From assembly GCA_041497995.1 (NCBI GenBank), contig JBGQHM010000090.1:1-18641 (forward strand): DNA of 18,641 nt, read 5' to 3'. The position numbers were made by a program, and so were the translations under genes. This document shows positions 7,482 to 14,452 of the stretch, in pieces (the stretch's first letter is position 1; every line of letters begins with the position of its first letter). The stretch comes from DATKMS01 sp041497995. Lineage in GTDB: Bacteria > Desulfobacterota > Binatia > HRBIN30. The notes below the pieces were generated by a model. That model searched no databases, was not told where the DNA came from, and saw nothing but the letters and a program-made list of their open reading frames with translations.

Positions 7482-7571
7482 TCATCCCCCCGCGTCGCCC
7501 CGAATCGCTTCGAACTGCTCCAGCGCGGCGCGCAGGTCTTCGGCGATCTCGGCTGCGATCACCTCGGGGCG
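7482..7571 (-). pseudogene. hsdM: Remnant of the HsdM (type I restriction methylase) C-terminus
   Basis: The minus frame ending with TGA at 7484-7482 reads RPEVIAAEIAEDLRAALEQ followed by FEAIRGDAGG. This matches the end typical of N-6 DNA methylase (HsdM) subunits, with P-E-V-I-x-x-E-I-x-E-D-L and a final short acidic helix. Only about 30 codons remain. Upstream the frame stays open to 7643 but loses similarity, and it hits the stop codon of the 416-residue membrane protein gene, which is in the same frame. No hsdR, hsdS or methylase core is present. It carries copy 2 of the 29-bp repeat found at the left edge. Confidence 0.5.
7498..7526. repeat. 29-bp direct repeat, copy 2 (HsdM tail segment)
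   Basis: This copy matches 3-31 at 28 of 29 positions, in the same orientation and the same reading frame. The two copies bracket the block holding the propeller and lipid-cassette genes. Confidence 0.7.
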
Positions 7572-7643
7572 AGGTTCTCGGAGCTTTCGAGGCTGTCGTC
7601 CTTCACCAGAAGATGTCGAGACATGTGCGACCGCCAATGCTGC

Positions 7644-8894
7644 CTACTTCGGCGACGTCGGCTCCGGGATCTTCAGACCCAGATAGGTGCCGGCGCTCAG
7701 CCCCAGCAGGCCCATCAACGTCGTGTCGAAAACCGGCATGGCGAGATTCTCGTAGACCTCCTTGATGAAGACGATGCTGAGAACCAGGGTCCAGACCGCG
7801 ATCTGGAAGCGGTGGAAGTTCACGCCGTTGGCGTCGCTCAGGATGTCGGTGATGAAATGCTCCGACTGCCTCGTCAGCTTACGATAGAGTGAGGCGTCTT
7901 GCGCCTTCTCAGCAGACAGTTCGGCCCGCTCCTTGAGAAGCGCAGGGTGCTGGTTGGATTTCGCCGGGTCGGCGAGGTTCCGGTCGATCTCCTCGAGTCG
8001 TTTGTCGATCGCGTCGAGCCGATCGTGCATCGTCGCCGCCTCATCGCGCTCCTTTGCCCGGATCTCAGGCGTGTCCTTCGATGCGTCGATTGCCGCCGAG
8101 CCCAGCACCGTGCCCGCGCCGATGCCGAGCAGGATGAGCGCCGTGTTGTTAATCGAGCTGCTGAAGTCGCCGGCCACGATCCCAATCAGTAGATAGGACG
8201 CCACAATCACGAAGAACCACCATGCGCCCTGAGTCTTCGACAGGCTGTACGTGCCCAGCGCTTGTGCGCTTCCCTCCGTCGGATCGCCGTTGCGAATGAT
8301 GTTGGTTCGCCAAGCGCAATAGAGGAAGACCACGACCATGATCAAAAAAAAGAGTATCCACATCACGAACCAGCCGTTGTTGATGATGTCGAGTTCCAGC
8401 ACCGGGAGTGGCTTGCCGTTCGTCCCCTTGAGCGGAAAGCCATCCTGGAAGCCGACGCTTACTTTCATCTGGCGCGGGTCCAGGCCCGGCCGGCCGAGAA
8501 TGGGGGTCCATGAGAGCCGCGAGGTTTCGGTCCGCAACGTGAACTGCAGGACGCCGTCCTTGTTCGGATCGTTTGGCGGATACGGCGTGAGCGACTTGAT
8601 CGGGTGTCCGTTGAGAAAGAGGACGAGCGTCTTGTCCTTGCAAGCTTGATTGTAGAGCTTATCGAGGTTCGTGATCGTGACCGCAATCACGTCTCCGAGC
8701 CGCACGTCCTTCGGGTTGCTCTGCTTCGCATCGCGCGGAACAACCTTGGCGTCGTCGATCGTAACATCTGCCGTCGCCTGGGCACAGGTTTGAGCGGTTT
8801 GAGCCAACGCTTCTTGAATTCCAATGGCGCTGCCAAGCAGAACCGCCGATACGGCCGCGAGGGCGGCTATCTTTACAATGTCCCCGTTTGTCAT
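7644..8894 (-). CDS. Envelope protein of unknown function: signal peptide, periplasmic domain, membrane helices and coiled coil
   Basis: A 416-residue protein I do not recognise. Residues 8-32 form a signal peptide (LGSAIGIQEALA-QT). Residues 33-170 are a soluble, beta-rich region (DVRLGDVIAVTITNL, LVLFLNGHPIK, RPGLDPRQMKVSVGF), perhaps Ig-like. Hydrophobic helices lie at about 174-195, 222-243, 250-268, 361-380 and 391-408. Residues 276-345 are charged and heptad-like (RLDAIDKRLEEIDRNLADP), a likely cytoplasmic coiled coil. This layout suggests a sensor, scaffold or channel-like protein rather than an enzyme. A ribosome binding site, GGAGGG, lies 8 bases before the ATG, inside the end of the upstream 37-codon ORF, whose stop overlaps this ATG (ATGA). 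Confidence 0.8.
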   Translation of the reverse strand: MTNGDIVKIAALAAVSAVLLGSAIGIQEALAQTAQTCAQATADVTIDDAKVVPRDAKQSNPKDVRLGDVIAVTITNLDKLYNQACKDKTLVLFLNGHPIKSLTPYPPNDPNKDGVLQFTLRTETSRLSWTPILGRPGLDPRQMKVSVGFQDGFPLKGTNGKPLPVLELDIINNGWFVMWILFFLIMVVVFLYCAWRTNIIRNGDPTEGSAQALGTYSLSKTQGAWWFFVIVASYLLIGIVAGDFSSSINNTALILLGIGAGTVLGSAAIDASKDTPEIRAKERDEAATMHDRLDAIDKRLEEIDRNLADPAKSNQHPALLKERAELSAEKAQDASLYRKLTRQSEHFITDILSDANGVNFHRFQIAVWTLVLSIVFIKEVYENLAMPVFDTTLMGLLGLSAGTYLGLKIPEPTSPK

Positions 8895-9004
8895 GATGCG
8901 ATCCCTCCGCGCGTTCGCGCCACGCCACAGCCCCGCGGGTCAGATATCAGGGCGACAAACATCATCAAACCCGCTAGTGCCGCACGCTCACCGATTCGTC
9001 TCAT
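8891..9004 (-). CDS. Small 37-aa hydrophobic protein, translationally coupled to the membrane protein gene
   Basis: A short ORF, ATG at 9004 to TGA at 8893-8891. It has an excellent ribosome binding site, AGGAGG, 7 bases before the ATG, and its stop overlaps the next gene's start as ATGA. The product starts MRRIGERAALAGLMMFVALI and ends in a short polar tail with a single Cys. The N-terminus (two Arg, then about 12 hydrophobic residues) could be a membrane anchor or signal peptide. It may be a small membrane partner of the 416-residue protein or a leader peptide that controls its translation. Only the start signal and the overlap support it. Confidence 0.5.
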   Translation of the reverse strand: MRRIGERAALAGLMMFVALISDPRGCGVARTRGGIAS

Positions 9005-9420
9005 GCCCGGGCCTCCTACTGTGGTGCAAGGATACGTGCGCAAGACACAAGCCAACATCACGACTTCGCGGTCCCGACACCCCGTCGAGACTCTGTGTCC
9101 AATGGAGTGGACGCGCGCCTCAGGCCCGTTCCGGTATTCTGAACAGGTTCTCTTGCACTGTCAGGCGCGACGCGGGGAGGAAGAGGGGGGTGAGCCGTCG
9201 CCGGAGGCTTCGGCAACGGCTCGCAGCAAGGAAAGACTGTGATGTTGTACAGCACGGGTCGTGCCGCTGGGCGCTCCGGCAGAAGCGCGGCTTGCAACGG
9301 TACCAAGTGTCCCCATCAGTGCACATGTGCCTGCGGGCGGGGTCATGCCGCGTCGCCTGTCGAGGGAAAGGGGCCAGGGGAGAGGTTTCACGCACCAGGA
9401 AGTAGCCCTCGAAGCACCGC
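9005..9420. other. Intergenic region, no confident gene
   Basis: About 416 bases between the dienelactone hydrolase stop and the small ORF start. No frame here has a convincing ribosome binding site or family match. On the minus strand, around 9245-9325, a cysteine-rich stretch reads CTDGDTWYRCKPRFC followed by a CC pair (C-x8-C-x4-C-x9-CC). It could be a relic of a small secreted Cys-rich protein, but the frame around it looks non-coding. A promoter for the minus-strand small ORF and membrane protein genes should lie near 9010-9100. Confidence 0.4.
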
Positions 9421-10164
9421 CTACTTCGCGTCGAGGTGCGCGCGAAAGAACGCTAGCGCCCGCGTCCACGCGTCCTTCGCCGCTTCGGGGCGGTACACGT
9501 CGGGGCGCGTGTCGTTGAAGAAGGCGTGGCCGGCGCCGGGGTAGATCTTGGTTTGGAAGTTCTTGCCGGCTCGCCGCAGGATGCTCTCCAATTCTTTCAC
9601 GTCGGCGCGCGGGATCAGTGCATCCTCTTCTCCGAACAGGCCGAGGTAGGGGCAGCTCAGACGCGGCGCCAGGTCAAGGGCGCTTTCAGGTTTGAGGGCC
9701 GTCTTCTCCGCGTAGCGCAGCATGCCGTAGAAGCTCACGCACGCGGCGATGTGCGGGACCGTGCACGCGGCCATCAATGCGTACTGGCCTCCCATGCAGA
9801 ACCCGGTGATGCCAATCGATCGGGTGCGGACTTCGGGACGGCTGCCGAGGAAGCGGACCGCACCGTCGAGGTCCTTGAGCACACGGCCATCGTCGAGTTG
9901 GCGCATCCACCGTAGCGCACTCTCGACGTCCGGCAGTTCCGGCGCGCCTTCACGACTGTACAGATCGACAGCCAGCGCGAAGAAGCCTTCGTCGGCGAAG
10001 CGCCGTGCGATGTCGCAGTAGTGCTCGGTCAAACCGCGGACGTCGGGAATGACGACCACCGCCGGGAGACGCTCGTCGCGCCGCAGCCACGCGGCGTAGC
10101 CGTTGATGGGATCCGCGTCGCGATTGAAGGTCAGTTGTTCGGTCCGTAACAGAGTCGTCGACAT
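9421..10164 (-). CDS. Dienelactone hydrolase family protein (alpha/beta hydrolase)
   Basis: A 247-residue alpha/beta hydrolase, full length for the family. The nucleophile is Cys123 in GFCMGG (121-126), the form typical of dienelactone hydrolases. Asp181 (LFGEEDALIP) and His213 (YPGAGHAFFND) complete the Cys-Asp-His triad. VVVIPDVRGLTEHYCDIARR (37-56) carries the conserved Glu that activates the Cys. Relatives cleave dienelactones in chloroaromatic degradation, but many DLH-family proteins act on other esters or lactones, and no aromatic pathway genes are nearby. The start ATG has a moderate purine-rich site (GGGGTAAGAG) upstream. It lies 147 bases downstream of thiO on the same strand. Confidence 0.92.
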   Translation of the reverse strand: MSTTLLRTEQLTFNRDADPINGYAAWLRRDERLPAVVVIPDVRGLTEHYCDIARRFADEGFFALAVDLYSREGAPELPDVESALRWMRQLDDGRVLKDLDGAVRFLGSRPEVRTRSIGITGFCMGGQYALMAACTVPHIAACVSFYGMLRYAEKTALKPESALDLAPRLSCPYLGLFGEEDALIPRADVKELESILRRAGKNFQTKIYPGAGHAFFNDTRPDVYRPEAAKDAWTRALAFFRAHLDAK

Positions 10165-10311
10165 AGTCTCTTACCCCAAAGCCACAGCCGCTATGAAATT
10201 CACGCCACGGAGTCAACCCCGGTCGGTCACGTCGCAGGTCAGATCGCGCGCGGCTGCACCACGCTCACCGTCTCGACGAACCGTTGGCTACGCGCTTTAC
10301 GGCGCACAGCC

Positions 10312-11418
10312 TCAGTGCTTACGATAGCTGAACGGACGCATGGGTGCACTAGGCACCGCGCCGGTCACCAACTCTGCGACCAACTGCGCAGTGATCGGCG
10401 CGAGCAGAATCCCATTGCGGTGGTGACCCGTGGCGAGGATCACGTTCTCCATACCGGGTAGGCGCGCGATGATCGGACGACGAATGGTCGAGCATGGGCG
10501 CAACCCGGCCCAGCTGCGCAGCTCGGCCGCCTCACCGATGCGCGGCACCACCATCGCCGCGCGGGCACGCAGCGTGGCGAGACCGTCCGCCGTGACGCGC
10601 TTATCGAAGCCGTCGAATGCCGTCGTGCTGCCGATCAACACCTCACCGCCGGTGCGCGGCACGAGGTAGCCTTCACCAGCGGCCAGCGTGTGCTGCACAC
10701 GCCACGTCGCCGGCCGGACGGCCATCATCTCGCCGCGGGCTGGACGCACGGGCACCTTGACGCCGCACGGAGCTAAGACTTGGCCGGACCACGCGCCTGC
10801 AGCGACGATGACCACCGCGGCTTCGAGAGCGTCCTCATGCAACTCCAATCTGACCGCACCGCCGCTGCACACCATGGAGCGCACAATGGTCTGCTCACGC
10901 AGCTCGACGCCGCGTCGCTGCGCGGCGACGATGAGCGCCCGCACGAAGAGCTCGTTGTTGATTGCGCGATCATCTGGGAAGAGCGCGGCGGCGTAGACTT
11001 CGGGATTCACCGCGGGCTCGAGTCGCAGCAGATCGGTAGGTGCCAGCATCTCGCATCGTAGCCCCTGTCCGGCGCGGTGCCGTACCAACTCGTCCAGGGC
11101 GGTCGCGTCAGCCTCGGAAAACGCCAGCGAGATGAGCCCGTCGCAGCGGTAGCCAACATCAATGCCCGTATCCTCTTGCAGGCAGCCCACCAGGTCGGGA
11201 AACATCCCGGCGCTCAGGCGTCGCAGCTCGAGCAGCACACCCTGCCGCGCCTGGCCGCTGGCCACCGCAAGGACACCGGCCGCGGCATTCGATGCCTCGC
11301 AGCCGGGCGTACCTCGTTCGAGCAGCACAATGCGGAGCTGAGTAGAACGGGAAAGCGTTTCGGCGATGCACGCGCCGATGACGCCGGCACCGACGATGGC
11401 AACGTCTGCTGATCGCAC
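10312..11418 (-). CDS. thiO: Glycine oxidase ThiO (FAD-dependent)
   Basis: A 368-residue FAD oxidoreductase of the DAO family. VAIVGAGVIGACIAE (6-20) is the dinucleotide-binding fold, with VLLERG ending the second strand. FPDDRAINNELFVRAL and VVIVAAGAWSGQVL are conserved FAD-domain segments. Near the C-terminus ILATGHHRNGILLAPITA is nearly diagnostic for ThiO. ThiO oxidises glycine to iminoacetate for the thiazole ring of thiamine. No thiS, thiG or thiE is in the window, so it is separate from any thi operon here. The GTG start has AGGA 7 bases upstream. That site lies within a strong inverted repeat (see 11422-11454). It follows the sigma/anti-sigma pair on the same strand, 37 bases after the anti-sigma stop. 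Confidence 0.9.
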   Translation of the reverse strand: MRSADVAIVGAGVIGACIAETLSRSTQLRIVLLERGTPGCEASNAAAGVLAVASGQARQGVLLELRRLSAGMFPDLVGCLQEDTGIDVGYRCDGLISLAFSEADATALDELVRHRAGQGLRCEMLAPTDLLRLEPAVNPEVYAAALFPDDRAINNELFVRALIVAAQRRGVELREQTIVRSMVCSGGAVRLELHEDALEAAVVIVAAGAWSGQVLAPCGVKVPVRPARGEMMAVRPATWRVQHTLAAGEGYLVPRTGGEVLIGSTTAFDGFDKRVTADGLATLRARAAMVVPRIGEAAELRSWAGLRPCSTIRRPIIARLPGMENVILATGHHRNGILLAPITAQLVAELVTGAVPSAPMRPFSYRKH

Positions 11419-11421
11419 TGC

Positions 11422-11454
11422 GCAGTCCTGAGTCCTGAGTGCACTCAGGACTGC
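11422..11454. promoter_or_regulatory. Inverted repeat overlapping the thiO ribosome binding site
   Basis: Two overlapping palindromes occur here. Positions 11431-11452 form a perfect 22-base palindrome. Alternatively, 12-base arms at 11422-11433 and 11443-11454 pair perfectly around a 9-base loop. In the minus-strand transcript the longer hairpin contains the AGGA ribosome binding site of thiO and ends 3 bases before its GTG. It lies directly after the anti-sigma stop. No U-tract follows, so it does not look like an ordinary intrinsic terminator. It could block translation of thiO, slow read-through from the sigma operon, or be a protein-binding operator. Confidence 0.5.
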
Positions 11455-11455
11455 T

Positions 11456-12247
11456 CTAGATATAGCCAGCCAGAAGTTTCTTGAGATCCTCGCGCGACAT
11501 AGCGCTGGCCATCATGCAGATCGCTTCGCCGTCGTGGTACGAGCAGACGCTCAGTCCATCGACGGTGTAGTACGTGTCGTTGTCGACCACCTCGCCGCCA
11601 GGCGGCAGCTGCAGATCCGCCGCGCGGAAACGGTGACAGAGGATCCACCCCTTCTCACCACGGTACAGCATCATGGCGCTCGTCGCGGTGCCGAGCGGCA
11701 CCACCGAGCCGCCGACCAATTTGAAGCCGAGTCCATGCAGATCGATGACCGTGCGCGTCGGCCCCTCGACGCCTTTGTCAGCGAAGTAGTACTCCAACAC
11801 CTTCGGTTTGTCGGTCTGCATCTGCAGCTTGATCGTCTGCGCTTCCACCTCGCGATAGTGCTGCAGGACGTCGTCGAGCACGTTCGGCTCGTGCGTTTGG
11901 CGATGGCGCACGATCGGCACAACGAGAGCGAGCACGAGAATCGCAAGGGCTCCGGCGAACGCCGCGCGGTACGCCGGCCGGCGCCACCACCCGGTAAGCC
12001 GGGCGACCGAACCCGGTGGGCGCTCCTGCGCTACGATCAGCGCGGTCACGCGGGCACGCAACTCTGGAGGCGTCGGGCGGATCAGGTTGCGGGCGTGCAA
12101 CGCTTGCGCGAATTGCCGTTCGCGCTCCAGCAGCAGGGGACAGCGCGGACAGGTCGCGACGTGTGCCGCCGCCAAGGCCTCCTCCTCCGGTGCCAGGAGC
12201 CCGTCGACGTGCGCGGCGATCAGCTCTCTGTACTCACCGCAGTGCAT
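11456..12247 (-). CDS. Anti-sigma factor with an N-terminal zinc finger (zf-HC2) and one membrane span
   Basis: A 263-residue protein from ATG 12247, preceded by GGGGAA. It begins MHCGEYRELIAAHVDG. Cys3, His29, Cys33 and Cys36 (AHVATCPRC) form the HxxxCxxC zinc-binding anti-sigma motif. One membrane helix at about 93-113 (YRAAFAGALAILVLALVVPIV) separates the cytoplasmic sigma-binding domain from a 150-residue outer domain with beta-type strands (VIDLHGLGFKLVGG, AMMLYRGEKGWILC). It therefore should hold the upstream ECF sigma factor at the membrane. The start lies 14 bases inside the sigma gene, so the two are translationally coupled. An open frame extends 24 codons further upstream, but those residues come from the sigma gene's overlapping reading frame. 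Confidence 0.88.
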   Translation of the reverse strand: MHCGEYRELIAAHVDGLLAPEEEALAAAHVATCPRCPLLLERERQFAQALHARNLIRPTPPELRARVTALIVAQERPPGSVARLTGWWRRPAYRAAFAGALAILVLALVVPIVRHRQTHEPNVLDDVLQHYREVEAQTIKLQMQTDKPKVLEYYFADKGVEGPTRTVIDLHGLGFKLVGGSVVPLGTATSAMMLYRGEKGWILCHRFRAADLQLPPGGEVVDNDTYYTVDGLSVCSYHDGEAICMMASAMSREDLKKLLAGYI

Positions 12248-12815
12248 AGCTTCCCCGGCGCCCGTAGCCACGCTCCTTGGCAAACTGCCGCAAGGTCCCC
12301 TGCAGCAGACGGCGCCCACGCGACAGACGTGAGCGGATGGTGCCGATCGGACATCCGATCGCGGCCGCGGCCTCCTCGTACGTCAGCTCCTGGACATCGA
12401 CGAGGACGATCACTTCGAGGAACTCGACCGGCAGGCTCTTGAGTGATTCTTCCACCTCCGTATCGAGGAACTGCGCCAACACAATCTCCTCCGGATTCGT
12501 CGGCGCATCGGAGCTCGTGCTGCTGGAGCTCTCGTCGATGGTTTCGTCGAAATCAACCGTCTGCTGCTCGCGGTAGCGCTCTCGGTAACGATTCTTAAAG
12601 GTGTTGTGGAGGATGGTCATCAGCCAGGCGCGGCAGTTTGTACCGGGCGTAAATTGGTGCCAGAAGCGGAAGGCGCGTAGAAATGTCTCCTGCAGTAGCT
12701 CGTCCGCTTCATCCTTATTGCGGGTGAGGTAGAGCCCAGCCGTGTACACCTGATCCATATGCGGAAGCGCTTCTTTCGCGAACTCCTCGCGCTTCCCGCC
12801 ATCGGGCTCTGCCAT
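12234..12815 (-). CDS. ECF-type RNA polymerase sigma factor (sigma-70 family)
   Basis: A 193-residue sigma factor from ATG 12815. Region 2 spans about 14-78: DEADELLQETFLRAFRFW contacts the -10 element and core polymerase, and CRAWLMTILHNTFKNRYR is region 2.3-2.4. A Ser/Asp-rich linker follows (ETIDESSSSTSSDAPTNPEE). Region 4 spans about 122-175, with SLPVEFLEVIVLVDVQELTY, then the helix-turn-helix EEAAAAIGCPIGTIRSRLSRGRR for -35 recognition. The frame is open to GTG 12857, which has GGAGGG only 2-3 bases upstream. That spacing is poor, so the internal ATG is preferred, though its own ribosome binding site is weak. The gene overlaps its anti-sigma gene by 14 bases. The signal sensed and the target genes are unknown; thiO downstream may be one. 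Confidence 0.92.
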   Translation of the reverse strand: MAEPDGGKREEFAKEALPHMDQVYTAGLYLTRNKDEADELLQETFLRAFRFWHQFTPGTNCRAWLMTILHNTFKNRYRERYREQQTVDFDETIDESSSSTSSDAPTNPEEIVLAQFLDTEVEESLKSLPVEFLEVIVLVDVQELTYEEAAAAIGCPIGTIRSRLSRGRRLLQGTLRQFAKERGYGRRGSYALR

Positions 12816-12873
12816 TGCCGTGGCTTTACCACGAGTCCCCCGCACTGACCAGAACACGTCCCTCCGCCGAAGA

Positions 12874-12897
12874 GTTCCGGCGCCGAGGCACAGTTCC
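12874..12897 (-). promoter_or_regulatory. Candidate ECF -35-like GGAAC elements upstream of the sigma gene
   Basis: On the minus strand GGAAC occurs twice upstream of the sigma gene, at 12897-12893 and 12878-12874. GGAAC is the usual -35 core of ECF-dependent promoters, and ECF genes often autoregulate. No convincing -10 box at the right distance was found, so this is only a candidate. Confidence 0.25.
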
Positions 12898-12936
12898 AGC
12901 GGCGCCCGACAATCGCCGATCGACCGCTAGAGATTT

Positions 12937-13046
12937 GGCCGAAAAGGGGGACAGTCCCCCTCCGGACGCTGCTTGTGGCCTGAAACAGTCAAGACATTCC
13001 GAGCAGTCGCCACGGCCCGGGCAAGAGGACTGCCCCCTTTTCGGCC
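12937..13046. repeat. Palindromic 110-bp MITE-like element or long inverted repeat
   Basis: The ends are complementary: 12937-12957 (GGCCGAAAAGGGGGACAGTC plus C) pairs with 13027-13046 except for one bulged A. The left arm also carries a local perfect hairpin at 12946-12960 (GGGGGAC, centre A, GTCCCCC). Repeats with GGGGACAGTCCCC and flanking TTTTC/GAAAA are common as dispersed elements in many deltaproteobacterial-type genomes; this is from general knowledge, not checked here. It lies between the pepP stop and the sigma gene start, so in minus-strand RNA it could also fold and limit read-through. No ORF lies inside. Confidence 0.55.
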
Positions 13047-13068
13047 GTCCTTCTAGGTCAGTATCGAT

Positions 13069-14382
13069 CTAGCGGCGCAGGGCTTCGATGTCGGCCGGGT
13101 CTTTGGGAATGTCCGCGGAGAGCACGTCGTGCCCATCAGCGGTCACCAGGACATCATCCTCTATGCGAACCCCCACGCCGAGGTAGCGCGCGTCGACATC
13201 GCCGCTGCGATTCATGCCGAAGTAGAGCCCTGGCTCGACAGTGAGGACCATGCCCGGTTCGAGGACGCGAGCCTTGCCTTCGAGCTTGTACTTGCCGACG
13301 TCGTGGACATCCAGACCGAGCCAGTGACTGGTGCGGTGCATGTAAAAGGGCCGATAGAGTTCCTTGCTGATGACTTCCTGGCGTTCGCCTTTGAGCAGGC
13401 CCAGCGCCAGCAGGCCGTCGACAAGCACCTCAACGGCGCGGGCATGCGGCGCGTCGACGGCCACCCCCGGACGGATCACCTCGATGGCGGCGAGCTGCGC
13501 CGCGAGAACCAAGTCGTAGATCGCGCGTTGGGCCTCACTGAAGTGGCCGCCGACGGGAAAGGTCCGCGTGATGTCGGAGCAATAGCCGCCGTACTCCGCA
13601 CCGGCATCGATCAGCAGCAAGTCATCGGTGCGCATCTGCTGATCGTTGCTTGTGTAGTGAAGAATTGTGGCGTTCGCGCCAGCGGCGACGATCGAGGGAT
13701 ACGCCGGACCACTGCCGCCGAGGCGGCGAAACGTATAGTCGAGGAGCGCTTCGATCTCGTATTCGTGCACACCGTCACGCGTCGCGCGCATGGCGGCGTG
13801 GTGCCCCTCGGCAGCAATCGCCGCGGCCTTGCGCATGCAGGCAATCTCTTCCTCGCTCTTGATGAGGCGCATCTCGTGGACGATCTCGCCCGGGTCGAGA
13901 ACCGCCATCGGTCCTTTGCCGCTGCGCGGTCGCAGCATCTGCCACTGCTGCATCCAGCCGAGCACGCGCTGGTTGAAGGCCGTATCGCGGCCGAATGCAT
14001 AGTAGAGGCGCTCGCGGTCGCTGACGTACTCACCGATCTTCTCGTCGAGCTTGTCGATCGGGTACGCCGCCTGCGCGTTGTAGGCGACTACGGCACCTTC
14101 CACACCGGCGCGGCGTCCCGTCCACGTCTCCCGCTCGGGATCGTGCGGCCGGACGAACAGGACGAACTCTTCCTTCGGATGCCCCGGTAGAAAGAGAGCA
14201 ATTGCTTCCGGTTCGACGAACCCGGTGAGGTACAGGAAGTCGTTGTTCTGGCGATACGGATATTCGACGTCGTTGGACCGGACTGCCATCGGCGCAGCAA
14301 CGAAGATAGCGGCGGTGTCGGGACCGAGCCGGTCCATGAGCTGACGGCGACGACGCGCGAAGACTTCGGTAGGAATGTTCAT
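13069..14382 (-). CDS. pepP: Xaa-Pro aminopeptidase (M24B metallopeptidase)
   Basis: A 437-residue two-domain peptidase, close to E. coli PepP in length. The N-terminal domain starts with FARRRRQLMDRLG and includes SNDVEYPYRQNNDFLYLTGF, the conserved proline-peptidase segment. The catalytic pita-bread domain shows all five metal ligands: Asp259 (LLIDAGAEY), Asp270 (CSDITRTFP), His353 (TSHWLGLDVHDVG), Glu383 (TVEPGLYF) and Glu408 (GVRIEDDVLV). It removes N-terminal residues preceding proline and is a cytoplasmic di-manganese enzyme. The start ATG has no strong ribosome binding site, but the next in-frame start would cut into the conserved domain. The slipin gene lies 70 bases upstream on the same strand. 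Confidence 0.95.
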   Translation of the reverse strand: MNIPTEVFARRRRQLMDRLGPDTAAIFVAAPMAVRSNDVEYPYRQNNDFLYLTGFVEPEAIALFLPGHPKEEFVLFVRPHDPERETWTGRRAGVEGAVVAYNAQAAYPIDKLDEKIGEYVSDRERLYYAFGRDTAFNQRVLGWMQQWQMLRPRSGKGPMAVLDPGEIVHEMRLIKSEEEIACMRKAAAIAAEGHHAAMRATRDGVHEYEIEALLDYTFRRLGGSGPAYPSIVAAGANATILHYTSNDQQMRTDDLLLIDAGAEYGGYCSDITRTFPVGGHFSEAQRAIYDLVLAAQLAAIEVIRPGVAVDAPHARAVEVLVDGLLALGLLKGERQEVISKELYRPFYMHRTSHWLGLDVHDVGKYKLEGKARVLEPGMVLTVEPGLYFGMNRSGDVDARYLGVGVRIEDDVLVTADGHDVLSADIPKDPADIEALRR

Positions 14383-14452
14383 ACTCAGGAATGGTTACCT
14401 GGTTGGACAATCTGCGGCAAGCGCGATCGCCCACCCCCCGGCCGTATCGCCG

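Noticed and set aside
10165..10311. TPP riboswitch or other thi regulatory element near thiO
   Set aside because: This gap is downstream of thiO, and neither it nor the thiO leader contains a recognisable THI-box core.
11431..11452. Intrinsic terminator after the anti-sigma gene
   Set aside because: The palindrome is perfect but no T-rich tract follows on the transcribed strand, so a regulatory hairpin or operator is the better reading.
13129..14190. 353-codon plus-strand open frame opposite pepP
   Set aside because: It mirrors the codon pattern of pepP, whose five metal ligands are all in place on the other strand.
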